DNA of 64,000 bases from CALITV01 sp964415795 (GCA_964415795.1 CAYQBN010000001.1:62001-126000); one strand, 5' to 3'. Counted from the first letter of the stretch, positions 52,967 through 61,928 are shown. The notes: a model not told the origin generated them from the sequence alone. Numbers and translations are program-made.

Positions 52967-53273
52967 CCTTGATGATGCGATCGAGTTTTTCACGATCTTC
53001 CTTCGGAAACTCCGACTTGGTCGCGCCCTCGCCAGCCACCTTTTCCTTGATGTCCTGTGTGGTTTCCACTATACCCTCTTTCGCCTTCTCGAGGCCGCTC
53101 TTCGTTGTTTCCTCCACTTTCTCGACCGTCTGCTTCACCGTCGAATCGAGGCTCGGGAAAAGCACCTTATAGAGCGGCTTACCGTCCCAGTGGAAGTTAG
53201 CAAGAAGCACGATGAAAAGAAGGATAAGGAACACCTTGAGCAGGACACCGCCTGCGCCCCCTTTCTTGGCCAT
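52947..53273 (-). CDS. Small single-span membrane protein with coiled-coil tail
   Basis: 108 aa. A membrane helix (~11-28; VLLKVFLILLFIVLLANF) follows a short basic start, then a periplasmic or cytoplasmic charged helix (STVKQTVEKVEETTKSGLEKAKEGI) and a Lys-rich end. I do not recognise a family. The start has GGAGGTGTGAT and abuts the map stop; the 3' end overlaps nth. Confidence 0.75.
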   Translation of the reverse strand: MAKKGGAGGVLLKVFLILLFIVLLANFHWDGKPLYKVLFPSLDSTVKQTVEKVEETTKSGLEKAKEGIVETTQDIKEKVAGEGATKSEFPKEDREKLDRIIKDAEKKK

Positions 53274-53274
53274 A

Positions 53275-54036
53275 TCACACCTCCGTCAGTATGCGCGGGC
53301 CGGTCGCCGTTATCGCAACGGTATGTTCGAACTGAGCCGAAAGACCGCCGTCGACGGTCACTACTGTCCAGCCGTCGTCAAGTACGCGGCACGCGTATCC
53401 TTTCTCGTTTATCATGGGCTCAATGGCGATCACCATCCCCTCGCGGAGCAGTTCACCTTCTCCCGGATTACCGTAGTGCGGGACCGGCGGGTCCTCGTGC
53501 AATTCGATGCCGGTGCCATGACCGACATATTCACGGACGACCGAGAATCCGTTCGCTTCGGCATATCGTTGAATCGCGGCGCCGATGTCGCCGAGCCGGT
53601 TACCGATGACGGCCTGTTCGATGGCGAGTTCGAGGCACCGACGGGTCACGGCGACAAGTCGTTGAGCCGTTTCCGAAGCACCCGGCATGACATAGGTGCG
53701 CGTGCTGTCACCGATGTAGCCATCGAGCGTGACGCCGCAGTCCACTTTAACGAGGTCGCCACGCTGGATGATCCGATCTTTGCGGGGAATCGCATGGACC
53801 ACTTCGTTGTTCAGGGAGACACAGGTAGCGTGATGATAGTTCGGCACCGATTTGAAGGTAGCTCGTCCGCCCGCTTTCTTGATGAAGCGGTCGGCGAAGT
53901 TCTCTATTTGAAGCGTCGTGACGCCCGGCCTAATGTATTGTTCGAGTTCGTCGAGAAGGCGCGCAACGATCGCTCCGGCACGAGCGATCTTCTCTATCTG
54001 ATCAGGGGTCTTCAGAATGATACGGTCGCGTGCCAT
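53275..54036 (-). CDS. map: Methionine aminopeptidase, type I
   Basis: 253 aa. It removes the initiator Met from new proteins. The metal ligands are in order: HATCVSLNNEVVHAIP (active-site His), DCGVTLDGYIGDSTRTY (two Asp), GHGTGIELHEDP (His), AIEPMINE (Glu) and SAQFEHTV (Glu). It lacks an N-terminal extension (type Ia). The ATG overlaps the pheT stop as TGATG, so translation is coupled. Confidence 0.97.
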   Translation of the reverse strand: MARDRIILKTPDQIEKIARAGAIVARLLDELEQYIRPGVTTLQIENFADRFIKKAGGRATFKSVPNYHHATCVSLNNEVVHAIPRKDRIIQRGDLVKVDCGVTLDGYIGDSTRTYVMPGASETAQRLVAVTRRCLELAIEQAVIGNRLGDIGAAIQRYAEANGFSVVREYVGHGTGIELHEDPPVPHYGNPGEGELLREGMVIAIEPMINEKGYACRVLDDGWTVVTVDGGLSAQFEHTVAITATGPRILTEV

Positions 54037-56423
54037 CACGCCCCCTTGAGTGGCCAACCGCGTTTTTCGAATGCGGCGATGAGCTTTTCTTGGGCATCTT
54101 TCATTTCCTCGCCGGTAAGCGTTCGATCGAGAGCCGAAAGAGTAACACGAAGAGAGAGACTCACTTTTCCTTCAGGTACGCCGGCTCCGCGGTAGGAACT
54201 CACGAACGAACATTCTTTGAAGATCTCTTTGGGCACCGTCTTCGCGACGACCGTTTCGAGATCGCGTGCCTCCGTTCGCTCCGGGACGAGTACGGTCAGT
54301 TCGAAGAAGGTCGAGGGAAACCGAGGGATCGGCGCATATTTCAGTGTCCGATCCGGGAGGGAATCCAGCAGATCGAGTGACCATTCGAGATAGCCAGCGC
54401 GCCCTTTTATGTCAAGAGATGCGAGGAGCGCCGGATGTATCTCTCCGGCGATCGCCACCTTCTTTTTCGCCGCTTCGACCACCATGCTGCGCCCCGGATG
54501 GAGAAGGGTCGAGGCGAAGAACGGCGCCTTTTCGTTCGGCCGTTCGAATGAGAACTGCGGCACGCCGAGTTCTCGCAGGAGCGCCTCGGCGATCCGGCGC
54601 ACTGTGTCAAAGATCCTATCTTGGTCGCGCACAACGAGTACCAATCGCCGCTCCTCGTGATCAGGGAAGAACACGCGGCCGAACTCGAAAAGGACGAACG
54701 ACTCGTACTGGCGATGATTTGCTGCGAGCGCCCTTAAAAGGCCGGGCGCCATCGTATAGCGCAGGTAAGGCGTTTCAGCAAGCCCTTTCACGCGGACCAC
54801 CTGTTCATCGGCAAGAGAAAAGAGCGAACGATCGTTCTCGCTCACAAAGGAATAGGTCATGATCTCGTGGGCCGCAAAACTTTTCACCAGCATGTCACGA
54901 ATCCGCTCCTCGCGTTCCAATGAACGGTTACGCGGCGCCGGTACCATTGGGAAAAGAGGGGCGCGCGGTACGATGTTGTCGTAGCCGTGAAGCCTCCCCA
55001 CCTCTTCGACGAGATCGGCTTCTATCGAGACATCCTTGCTCGCTCGGTGCGGCGGAACAGTGACCTTCAGTTTCTCTCCTTCTCGGTGAACCTCGAACTC
55101 GAGCATCGAAAGAAACCCCTCTATCTTCGCATCGGGCAGATCGTCGCGCCGTACCCCGAGAAGAGACCGGATCCGGTCGTGGCTCGTGACAATATCACCG
55201 CGGAAGCCGTAGTGCTCAGTGGCGTCACGGAACGCCGGCTCACAGGTGACCATCGCGCCGGGAACGATCTCTTTGATAAGCTCGACGCAGCGTTCGGCAG
55301 CAAGCCACGAATTCTCAGCCCACATCGCCTTCTCGAAGCGCTGCGCCGCCTCGGTACGCAGGTCGAGTCGATTCGCCGTCCGGCGGATCGTCGCCGGATC
55401 GAAAAGTGCCGATTCGATGAGTATCTCGGTGGTCGTCTCATCGACCTCGCTGTGAAGACCCCCCATCACGCCGCCCAAGGCGACGGCCTTCTGTTCGTCG
55501 GCGATGATGATATCGCTCGGAAGGAGACGGCGCTCGACTCCATCGAGCGTGGTGAATACCTCTCCGTCGCGGGCGTTCCGCACGATGATCTTTGTGCCGG
55601 AAAGTTTCTTACGGTCAAAGGCATGAATAGGATGTCCCGTCTCGAACATGACGAAGTTGGTGATGTCCACGATGTTGTTAATGGGGCGCTGGCCGATCGC
55701 CTCGAGCCGTCGCCGGAGCCACTCGGGAGAGGGTCCTACATGGATACCTGACATCTTGACGCCGATATAGTGGAGCGCCTTGTCGGTCGTAAACTCGATC
55801 GTGAATCGTTCATCTTTTCGATCGGGTGAGATGCCGCGCCGTTCGAGCCGCTTTTTCCATGCTCGGTTGAAAATGACACGCAACTCCCGCGCGTAGCCGT
55901 AGTGACCCCACAGGTCGGGGCGGTGGTTCACCGTTTTATTCTCGATCTCGATGATGAAATCGGCAGGGCCGAAAATGCTGGCTAGTGGCGTTCCCGGTGC
56001 CACGCAACGGTCGAGCTGGAGAATCCCGCTATGGTCGTCGCCGAGTCCCAGTTCCCGCGGTGAACAGAGCATCCCGCGGCTTTCGATGCCCCTAATCTTT
56101 ACCGGCTTTATCTCGAAATCGCCGGGGAGCATCGTCCCGAGCGGCGCATAGGGAACGACCTGCCCCTCCTCGATGTTCGGCGCTCCACAGACGACCGTCG
56201 CCCGCTCGGTACCGTCGAATATCGTCGCAAGCCGTATCTTGTCAGCGTTCGGATGCTTTTCTATCTTTTCGATGCGCGCCGCTTTTACCTGCGCGAAATG
56301 GCGCCCGACCCAGCGAGCGGATTCGACCTCGGCGGTCGAAAGCGACAAACGCTTGGCCACTTCCTCAGGGGCAATCCCTTCAAGGTCCACATATTCCATT
56401 ATCCATGAAAGCGAAAGTAGCAT
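54036..56423 (-). CDS. pheT: Phenylalanine--tRNA ligase beta subunit
   Basis: 795 aa, full length. It starts with the tRNA-binding EMAP-like domain (LSLSWIMEYVDLEG, then KIEKHPNADKIRLATIFDG). B3/B4 editing, B5 and the C-terminal ferredoxin-like anticodon domain (APIPRFPSTFFELTVLVPERT) follow. The beta subunit binds tRNA-Phe and removes mischarged Tyr. The pheS stop is 4 bp upstream. Confidence 0.98.
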   Translation of the reverse strand: MLLSLSWIMEYVDLEGIAPEEVAKRLSLSTAEVESARWVGRHFAQVKAARIEKIEKHPNADKIRLATIFDGTERATVVCGAPNIEEGQVVPYAPLGTMLPGDFEIKPVKIRGIESRGMLCSPRELGLGDDHSGILQLDRCVAPGTPLASIFGPADFIIEIENKTVNHRPDLWGHYGYARELRVIFNRAWKKRLERRGISPDRKDERFTIEFTTDKALHYIGVKMSGIHVGPSPEWLRRRLEAIGQRPINNIVDITNFVMFETGHPIHAFDRKKLSGTKIIVRNARDGEVFTTLDGVERRLLPSDIIIADEQKAVALGGVMGGLHSEVDETTTEILIESALFDPATIRRTANRLDLRTEAAQRFEKAMWAENSWLAAERCVELIKEIVPGAMVTCEPAFRDATEHYGFRGDIVTSHDRIRSLLGVRRDDLPDAKIEGFLSMLEFEVHREGEKLKVTVPPHRASKDVSIEADLVEEVGRLHGYDNIVPRAPLFPMVPAPRNRSLEREERIRDMLVKSFAAHEIMTYSFVSENDRSLFSLADEQVVRVKGLAETPYLRYTMAPGLLRALAANHRQYESFVLFEFGRVFFPDHEERRLVLVVRDQDRIFDTVRRIAEALLRELGVPQFSFERPNEKAPFFASTLLHPGRSMVVEAAKKKVAIAGEIHPALLASLDIKGRAGYLEWSLDLLDSLPDRTLKYAPIPRFPSTFFELTVLVPERTEARDLETVVAKTVPKEIFKECSFVSSYRGAGVPEGKVSLSLRVTLSALDRTLTGEEMKDAQEKLIAAFEKRGWPLKGA

Positions 56424-56426
56424 GAC

Positions 56427-57452
56427 TTACCTCCCCGAGAATTGCGTAAAGAAACGGAGATCCGCCCCATGGAAGAGACGGATGTCGTCTATCCCATACC
56501 GCATCATGACAAGCCGTTCGAGACCGAGACCGAAAGCGAATCCGGAGAACTCATTGGGATCGATGCCGCCGTTACGGAGCACATTCGGATGAACCATACC
56601 GCAAGGCATCAGTTCGAGCCAGCCGCGTTGTTTGCAGACCGAACATCCTTTGCCGCCGCAGATGAGGCAGCGGATATCGAGCTCGAAACCTGGTTCGACG
56701 AAGGGGAAAAATCCGGGGCGGAGACGAACGGTCACCTCTTTTTCAAAAATGCCAGAAAGCAGCGTTTTCATCGTGTAGATGAGGTTGGCGACCGATATGC
56801 CGCGATCAACCACCATTCCCTCGATCTGATGAAAGGTGTGTTCGTGGCTCGCGTCGACCGCCTCGTTGCGATAGACCTTGCCGGGAGCGATGAATTTGAA
56901 GGGCGGCTTGTGCGAGAGCATGCCACGCACCTGTACTGGCGAGGTATGGGTGCGCAGGAGTTTCCCATTGTCAAGCCAGAAGGTATCCTGCGCATCACGC
57001 GCCGGGTGATCGGGAGGAATATTCAATTTATCGAAGTTGTTCTCCTCTTCTTCCATCTCGGGGCCGTCAAGCACCTCGAATCCCATGGCGATGAAGACCT
57101 CTTTGACCTGGCGCCGCACAATCGCGATAGGGTGCGCCGACCCACGGACAAGACCGGTCGGCCACGAGACGTCTTCCCACTCGGCGGCAAGCCTTTTCTC
57201 TATCGCCTCCTTTTCGAGCAGTGTACCGCGTGCCGCGATCGACCGTTCAAAGTCGTCCTTGAGACGATTGGAAAGAGCGCCGATCTCGCGCCGTTCCTCT
57301 GTCGAGAGATCTTTCATGCCTTTGAGCACTTCGGTAAGAAAGCCTTTCTTTCCCAGAAAAGCGACTCGCACCTTTTCGACCTCTTCAGGCGTTTGGGCGG
57401 CGGCAAGCTGCACGGTGAACTGTTGCCGTATCTGCTCGAGTTTTTCCTTCAT
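56427..57452 (-). CDS. pheS: Phenylalanine--tRNA ligase alpha subunit
   Basis: 341 aa, normal length. An N-terminal coiled coil (~1-90) is followed by the catalytic core: AHPIAIVRRQVKEVFIAMGFEVLDGPEMEEEENNFDKLNIPPDHPARD, LLRTHTSPVQVR, PGKVYRNEAVDASHEHTFHQIEGMVVD and the class II motif 3 GFAFGLGLERLVMMRYGIDDIRLF. It forms an alpha2beta2 enzyme with PheT. A promoter lies 45 bp upstream; no phenylalanine attenuator is visible. Confidence 0.98.
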   Translation of the reverse strand: MKEKLEQIRQQFTVQLAAAQTPEEVEKVRVAFLGKKGFLTEVLKGMKDLSTEERREIGALSNRLKDDFERSIAARGTLLEKEAIEKRLAAEWEDVSWPTGLVRGSAHPIAIVRRQVKEVFIAMGFEVLDGPEMEEEENNFDKLNIPPDHPARDAQDTFWLDNGKLLRTHTSPVQVRGMLSHKPPFKFIAPGKVYRNEAVDASHEHTFHQIEGMVVDRGISVANLIYTMKTLLSGIFEKEVTVRLRPGFFPFVEPGFELDIRCLICGGKGCSVCKQRGWLELMPCGMVHPNVLRNGGIDPNEFSGFAFGLGLERLVMMRYGIDDIRLFHGADLRFFTQFSGR

Positions 57453-57496
57453 ACGCGACTCCTCTCGCTCATGTCATCAAGCCGGTGAACGGCGTC

Positions 57497-57524
57497 ACAA
57501 TACCATGTTTTGGCGCTATTTCAA
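57497..57524 (-). promoter_or_regulatory. Promoter for pheS-pheT-map-nth
   Basis: On the minus strand TTGAAA and TATTGT with a 16-bp spacer, 44 bp before the pheS ATG. Confidence 0.55.
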
Positions 57525-57556
57525 ACAAATGCCGTTTCCTGAAGACAATCCACAAG

Positions 57557-57584
57557 TTGACAAGCGGCATCTTCACGATATACT
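57557..57584 (+). promoter_or_regulatory. Promoter for tadA and the serine tRNAs
   Basis: A near-consensus pair: TTGACA and TATACT with a 16-bp spacer, 29 bp before the tadA ATG. Confidence 0.7.
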
Positions 57585-57613
57585 GCCCTTCGCTGCAACG
57601 GGTACGACCGGTC

Positions 57614-58090
57614 ATGGAACGCGACGAGAGGTTCATGCAGAGAGCGCTCGCGCTCGCCGAGGAGGCGGCGCGACGCGGCGAGGTGCCGGTCGGCGCCGTA
57701 GTGGTCCTTGACAATCGAATCGTCGGTTTCGGTTATAACCGGCGCGAGAGCATCCAGTCACCACTTGCCCACGCCGAAATCGTCGCAATAGAAGACGCTT
57801 GCGCGACGATCGGGTACTGGCGCATCGAGAAATGTGAGCTGTTCGTGACCCTCGAACCATGCATCATGTGTTGTGGCGCCATTGTGCAGGCACGCATACG
57901 GCGGGTGGTCTTCGGAGCACGCGATCCGAAGGGAGGAGGCGCCACCTCGCTCTATTCCCTTCTTTCCGACCCGCGTCTCAACCACCGATGCGAAGTGGTC
58001 GAGGGAGTGCTCGCGGAAAAATGCGGAGCAGTGCTCAGCGACTTTTTTCGCCGCATACGCGCCGCCGGAAAACCGACCGACAATGAATGA
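57614..58090 (+). CDS. tadA: tRNA-specific adenosine deaminase
   Basis: 158 aa. It converts A34 of tRNA-Arg(ACG) to inosine. The zinc deaminase motifs are HAEIVAIEDA (His53, catalytic Glu55) and LEPCIMCCGAIVQARI (Cys83, Cys86), with GARDPKGGGATSLYSLLSDPRLNH as the RNA-binding stretch. Its target tRNA is in this window at 27165. Its stop codon directly touches the first base of tRNA-Ser(CGA), so gene and tRNA are probably on one transcript. Confidence 0.95.
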   Translation: MERDERFMQRALALAEEAARRGEVPVGAVVVLDNRIVGFGYNRRESIQSPLAHAEIVAIEDACATIGYWRIEKCELFVTLEPCIMCCGAIVQARIRRVVFGARDPKGGGATSLYSLLSDPRLNHRCEVVEGVLAEKCGAVLSDFFRRIRAAGKPTDNE

Positions 58091-58182
58091 GGAGAGATGT
58101 CCGAGTGGTCGAAGGAGCTTGACTCGAAATCAAGTGTGCCCCGCGAGGGGTACCTAGGGTTCGAATCCCTATCTCTCCTCCA
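58091..58182 (+). tRNA. tRNA-Ser(CGA)
   Basis: 92 nt with encoded CCA. Acceptor stem GGAGAGA/TCTCTCC, anticodon CGA in the loop CTCGAAA, long variable arm (GCCCCGCGAGGGGTAC region). The discriminator base is T, not the G of the other three serine tRNAs here, and could pair with the A before position 1. It abuts the tadA stop codon. Confidence 0.93.
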
Positions 58183-58204
58183 TATTTTTCGTCGTTCCCG
58201 ATGC

Positions 58205-58299
58205 GGAGAGGTGTCCGAGTTGGCCGAAGGAGCACGATTGGAAATCGTGTGTGGCGGCTCAAACCGTCACCGAGGGTTCGAATCTCTCCCTCTCCGCCA
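58205..58299 (+). tRNA. tRNA-Ser(GGA)
   Basis: 95 nt with encoded CCA. Acceptor stem GGAGAGG/CCTCTCC, discriminator G, anticodon GGA in the loop TTGGAAA, and a long variable arm (GTGGCGGCTCAAACCGTCAC region). The T arm is GAGGG-TTCGAAT-CTCTC with one G-T pair. Confidence 0.95.
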
Positions 58300-58311
58300 T
58301 TTTTCATAGTG

Positions 58312-58406
58312 TGGCCGGGGCCTGCGCAAGAGGTCCCGCGAACCCCGCCAGGTCCGAAAGGAAGCAACGGTACCGGAGCACCGCTGTGTTGCAGTTTCCC
58401 CGGCCT
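58312..58406 (+). ncRNA. ffs: Signal recognition particle RNA (bacterial small, 4.5S type)
   Basis: About 95 nt. The ends pair (GGCCGGGG 58313-58320 with CCCCGGCC 58398-58405). The apical domain has the universal Ffh-binding motif CCAGGTCCGAAAGGAAGCAACGG, with a GAAA tetraloop. It directs ribosomes making membrane proteins to FtsY. It starts 13 bp after tRNA-Ser(GGA), and may be transcribed with the tRNAs. Confidence 0.93.
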
Positions 58407-58437
58407 TTACCCTTCTCCCCTAAGAGCTCGTTCCGTC

Positions 58438-58466
58438 TTGCTTTTTTCAACGAAGAGCGGTATAAT
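58438..58466 (+). promoter_or_regulatory. Promoter for the C39-like lipoprotein
   Basis: TTGCTT and a perfect TATAAT with a 17-bp spacer, 28 bp before the ATG at 58495. It is the only perfect -10 seen in the window. Confidence 0.7.
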
Positions 58467-58494
58467 TCTCCATACTTGGCATAAGGAGGCAAGA

Positions 58495-59328
58495 ATGATA
58501 AGAGCTTCTTTTTTCTTGACGATTCTTTGTTGCGCGATCATGGCTACGATTGCCTGTTCTTCGCACAAGAATAGGAAGTATGACGAAGACATCGTCGCTC
58601 CCGATGAACTAAACGAAGCCATCCCTGCCGATGAGGACGAAATGGCGGAAGAGCCGGATGAGGAGACTCTTGAAGAGGAGGAGACCCCTGAAAACGAGAC
58701 CGAGACAGGTGACGATATCGGTCTTGACGAGGATGCACCGGCAAACGATGATTGGGACAATCTAGAGACAGACATCGTTCCTGATGAAGACACTGACTCT
58801 CCCCCCCTCACTAATCCGATAAGCGTTCCCTATTTTTGCCAGTTCAAAAATACCTTATACCCAGAATCAACTTCAGGGAACACCAGTCTCGCCATGCTGC
58901 TCTATCATTATGGATGGGTCGGCACGCCTGACGATCTCACGAATACATGGGGCAAGGATAAAGCCCAAACTACCGATGGACTGGCTGAGATATTCAACAG
59001 CTATTCCGAGACGACCGGCATGATCCTAGTGACACATCTTAACGGGACATTCGCTGAGATAAAAGCCCTCATTGACCAAGGGAAACCGGTCATCGCTCAC
59101 ACATGGTTCACTCCGGAGGATCATGTGATCATCATAAATGGTTACGGCGAAAATGGGTATTTTACTAACGATCCCGCCGGCGTTTGGGATTTGACCTACA
59201 AAGGGGATTTTTCCCTTACCTGCGATCAAGCAGTCGTCGGAAAATCGGAATTCTATCCCACGGCCCCCTTCGAGTCAGCCGTCGGTCCCGATGGCGAAAT
59301 CCGATACCACGAACCGGCGCACCGGTAG
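58495..59328 (+). CDS. Lipoprotein with acidic tether and C39-like papain-fold domain lacking the catalytic Cys
   Basis: 277 aa. The signal ends ATIAC (Cys21). Residues ~30-100 are strongly Asp/Glu-rich. Residues ~105-265 match the Peptidase_C39-like domain: ISVPYFCQFKN (oxyanion Gln), then STSGNTSLAMLLYHYG where active members have T-C-G-x-T-S-x-A-M, then DHVIIINGYG (catalytic His) and TNDPAG (Asp/Asn). The nucleophile position is Ser. It may be inactive, or bind peptide or wall material. The start follows AAGGAGG. The gene is more AT-rich than its neighbours. Confidence 0.72.
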   Translation: MIRASFFLTILCCAIMATIACSSHKNRKYDEDIVAPDELNEAIPADEDEMAEEPDEETLEEEETPENETETGDDIGLDEDAPANDDWDNLETDIVPDEDTDSPPLTNPISVPYFCQFKNTLYPESTSGNTSLAMLLYHYGWVGTPDDLTNTWGKDKAQTTDGLAEIFNSYSETTGMILVTHLNGTFAEIKALIDQGKPVIAHTWFTPEDHVIIINGYGENGYFTNDPAGVWDLTYKGDFSLTCDQAVVGKSEFYPTAPFESAVGPDGEIRYHEPAHR

Positions 59329-59363
59329 ATCGGCCTGTGCCGAAGGTTTAAAACGACCCTCTC

Positions 59364-59588
59364 TCAGCGTTTCAGGCTTTTCAGCATTTCCTGTAGATAG
59401 GAGATCATATCCTTCTTGAACAACTTCATCTTACGAAGCCGCTTAAGTTCCACTTCTTCTTCAGGGGTTATGGCTTCTTTCTTTCCCAGCTCGTCGACTC
59501 GGGCGTTGAGGGCGGCGTGTTCCTGAATGGCTTTCTGGAGCCGACGCTCGATCTCTTCCGGAGCCGAGACGACCTTGTAATCCTGCAT
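59364..59588 (-). CDS. DUF465 (YdcH-like) small protein
   Basis: 74 aa, helical. The pattern HAALNARVDELGKKEAITPEEEVELKRLRKMKLFKKDMI is typical of DUF465/YdcH, a small coiled-coil protein family of unknown function that is common in Proteobacteria. It starts after GGAGGTGCGTC and follows tsaB by 17 bp. Confidence 0.88.
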   Translation of the reverse strand: MQDYKVVSAPEEIERRLQKAIQEHAALNARVDELGKKEAITPEEEVELKRLRKMKLFKKDMISYLQEMLKSLKR

Positions 59589-59605
59589 GACGCACCTCCT
59601 TTATC

Positions 59606-60319
59606 TCAGTCAGCGAAAACATATTGTGTCGTGTCATCTTCCGGCAACATCGCAGGAGCAACGAGATAGCGCAGCCGGAGCATATCGCGCCGCACATCGA
59701 CGATCGCAACAGGAGGGATGAGGAAGAGAAGTGTCGTTATGAGATGTGCGCCCGGCTTTTTCCGGGGTATGGAAGGACAAACGCTCTCAAGTACCGTCCT
59801 TGCTTCCGGCGCAAGATCCCCGTTGACGACCACGATATCGGGTGGGACCGTGATCCGGGAGACGAACGAACCGAGTTCATCTACGGATACCACGCTCGGC
59901 GGAACGACAGTGATCGGCGTCGGTCGTTCCCATCGGACGACCGCAGCAAACAGTTCTTTTTCACGAAAAGGTGTGACCGCGAGACAAACGCTCCCGAGGG
60001 GCACCGACGCCCGCGCAACGAGAAGATTGAGCGACGAAACACAGCGAAACTCAAACACGCCACGGGCATAGAGAAAGGCGCCTACAAGCGACACCCCGCT
60101 CTTGATCCCGGTGAACGATCCCGGGCCGACGCCGAGATACACTTTAGTTCCCTCCCCGATCGGCGTGTCGCGCAGGAATGCGGCAAACCGCTCGGGCAGT
60201 ACTGTCAGCAATGAGCGACGCGGCAGGTGTTCACAGAAGACGCGCTCACCGCCACTCTCGTGCACCCACAGAAAAATCTCGTCTCCAGAGCTGTCGAACA
60301 CGAGGATCGTCTCGCTCAT
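59606..60319 (-). CDS. tsaB: tRNA threonylcarbamoyladenosine biosynthesis protein TsaB
   Basis: 237 aa. It is the scaffold/dimer partner of TsaD in making t6A37 on tRNA. The ASKHA start ILVFDSSGDEIFLWV is followed by GVGPGSFTGIKSGVSLVGAFLYA, the family signature, and a C-terminal MLRLRYLVAP. The ATG comes one base after the rseP stop. A longer start 18 codons upstream would lie in rseP. Confidence 0.92.
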   Translation of the reverse strand: MSETILVFDSSGDEIFLWVHESGGERVFCEHLPRRSLLTVLPERFAAFLRDTPIGEGTKVYLGVGPGSFTGIKSGVSLVGAFLYARGVFEFRCVSSLNLLVARASVPLGSVCLAVTPFREKELFAAVVRWERPTPITVVPPSVVSVDELGSFVSRITVPPDIVVVNGDLAPEARTVLESVCPSIPRKKPGAHLITTLLFLIPPVAIVDVRRDMLRLRYLVAPAMLPEDDTTQYVFAD

Positions 60320-60320
60320 C

Positions 60321-61928
60321 TTATCCGCCCTGAAAGATGGCAAAGTAGCGACTGATATCATTGAACATCGCAAAGACCATGAGCGCCATGAGGAGCGCGA
60401 CTCCGACGCGGAGCGACCATTCCTTCACCCGGGGAGGCACCGTGCGACGAGTAATCCCCTCATAGGCGTACAGTGCCGCGTGACCTCCATCAAGTACCGG
60501 AACGGGAAAGAGATTGAGAATACCGAGATTGATGCTGATCATAGCCATGACCGAAAGAAAGGTTTTTACCCCCCGTTCCGCTGCCTTCTGCGAAATGTCG
60601 AACACGAGAAGCGGGCCACCGATCGACTTCGCAGAAAGCTTTCCCGTGAGGAGATATGCGATCCCTTTGACGGTAAGCACCGAGATCTGCACGGTTTCGG
60701 TAACCATGTAGCGGAGAGAATAGAGAAACGGCGCAGCGCGGCGGGCCTTGCTCGGTTCAAGAGTATAGTCAAAGAAAAAGCGGGCGCCCCATCGGACCGA
60801 AGTCTCTTTCATTCCGGTATAGCGATTGTCGGTAGTATCGAAAGAGATGCGAATCTCTTTAGACAGTTCCTGCCCGTCACGGAAAAGGGCGATCGTCACC
60901 GTTTCTCCTTCTTGCGCCTTTTTCATTTCGTGGACGAACTCATGGGGAGCATCGACAGGGACACCATTGACCGCGGTGATGAGATCCCCCGAGCGAATAC
61001 CGGTCTTCGCCGCCACCGAATCCGGTTCTACCGAAGCAACGAGCATACCGCCATGGCGCGCCACGCGTCGCAAACGCTCGATCGTTTCCCGATCGAGCGT
61101 CACAGCGATCGCCGTGCCATCCCGATCAACCGTTATTTCATGAGGGCCATCCGTGATCTGCGCAAGGAACTCATACCAGCGACTCACCGGTTTCTTGTCC
61201 ACGGATCGGACGATATCGCCGCTTCTCAAGGGATCGAGCGACTCGACGAGGGCTAAGCGAGTATCGCGAGGAAGCGCCGCGACACCCATGATACACCGCG
61301 TCGTCTCGGCACCAAAGACATCGGAGAACCATTTTTTTTCCGGCTCCACAACGACCGCTTCGGGCCGTCCATCAGGGAAACGGGCAAGTACCACTTGGAC
61401 AGGAAGACAACGGTCGCCATCAGGGCGGGGGAGAGCGTTCTGGATATCCTCCCATACTGCCGTTTCCTTCCCGTTGATGGAAAGAATACGGTCTCCCTCT
61501 CTAATGCCGGCGCGCATAGCCGGTCCTTTCGATGTCACATATTCCACAAAAGCGGCATCGCTCGTATAGTTGAAAAACGAGACCACAAGGTAAACAAAAC
61601 CTGCGAACAGGAAATTCATGGCGGGTCCCGCAAGGACGATGAGCGTTTTCTCCCACCAGAGCTTGGCCGCAAAACTGCGCGGGATCTCCTCCGGCGGAAG
61701 ATCCTCCTCGCCCATCTGCTCACCAAGCATTTTGACATAACCGCCGAGCGGTACCGCTGAGACGCGATACTCGGTTTCGCCGCGTCGCCACGAGATAAGC
61801 GAGGGACCGAACCCGAGCGAGAAGACGAGGATCCTCACTCCGAAGCGACGGGCAACGATGAAGTGACCCCATTCGTGGACGAAGATGACCAGACCTAAGA
61901 GAAGGATCGCATAGAGAAAGTTTACCAT
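60321..61928 (-). CDS. rseP: RIP zinc metalloprotease RseP (site-2 protease)
   Basis: 535 aa. The zinc motif HEWGH (18-22) lies in the first membrane helix, and the third ligand region is LDGGHAALY near the C-terminus. Two PDZ domains lie between helices (~115-190 and ~195-275 areas; MRAGIREGDRILSINGKE, AAKTGIRSGDLITAVNGVPVDAP). It cuts anti-sigma factors and signal-peptide remnants in the inner membrane. It is longer than E. coli RseP (about 450 aa), with an insertion between the second PDZ and the last helices. tsaB and DUF465 follow in the same unit. Confidence 0.95.
   Translation of the reverse strand: MVNFLYAILLLGLVIFVHEWGHFIVARRFGVRILVFSLGFGPSLISWRRGETEYRVSAVPLGGYVKMLGEQMGEEDLPPEEIPRSFAAKLWWEKTLIVLAGPAMNFLFAGFVYLVVSFFNYTSDAAFVEYVTSKGPAMRAGIREGDRILSINGKETAVWEDIQNALPRPDGDRCLPVQVVLARFPDGRPEAVVVEPEKKWFSDVFGAETTRCIMGVAALPRDTRLALVESLDPLRSGDIVRSVDKKPVSRWYEFLAQITDGPHEITVDRDGTAIAVTLDRETIERLRRVARHGGMLVASVEPDSVAAKTGIRSGDLITAVNGVPVDAPHEFVHEMKKAQEGETVTIALFRDGQELSKEIRISFDTTDNRYTGMKETSVRWGARFFFDYTLEPSKARRAAPFLYSLRYMVTETVQISVLTVKGIAYLLTGKLSAKSIGGPLLVFDISQKAAERGVKTFLSVMAMISINLGILNLFPVPVLDGGHAALYAYEGITRRTVPPRVKEWSLRVGVALLMALMVFAMFNDISRYFAIFQGG

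Noticed and set aside
26814..59336. The 11-bp string TAGATCGGCCT directly after two lipoprotein stop codons (26815 and 59326)
   Set aside because: Eleven-base matches are expected by the hundred in a 64-kb window, and the flanks do not match, so it is not treated as an attachment site.
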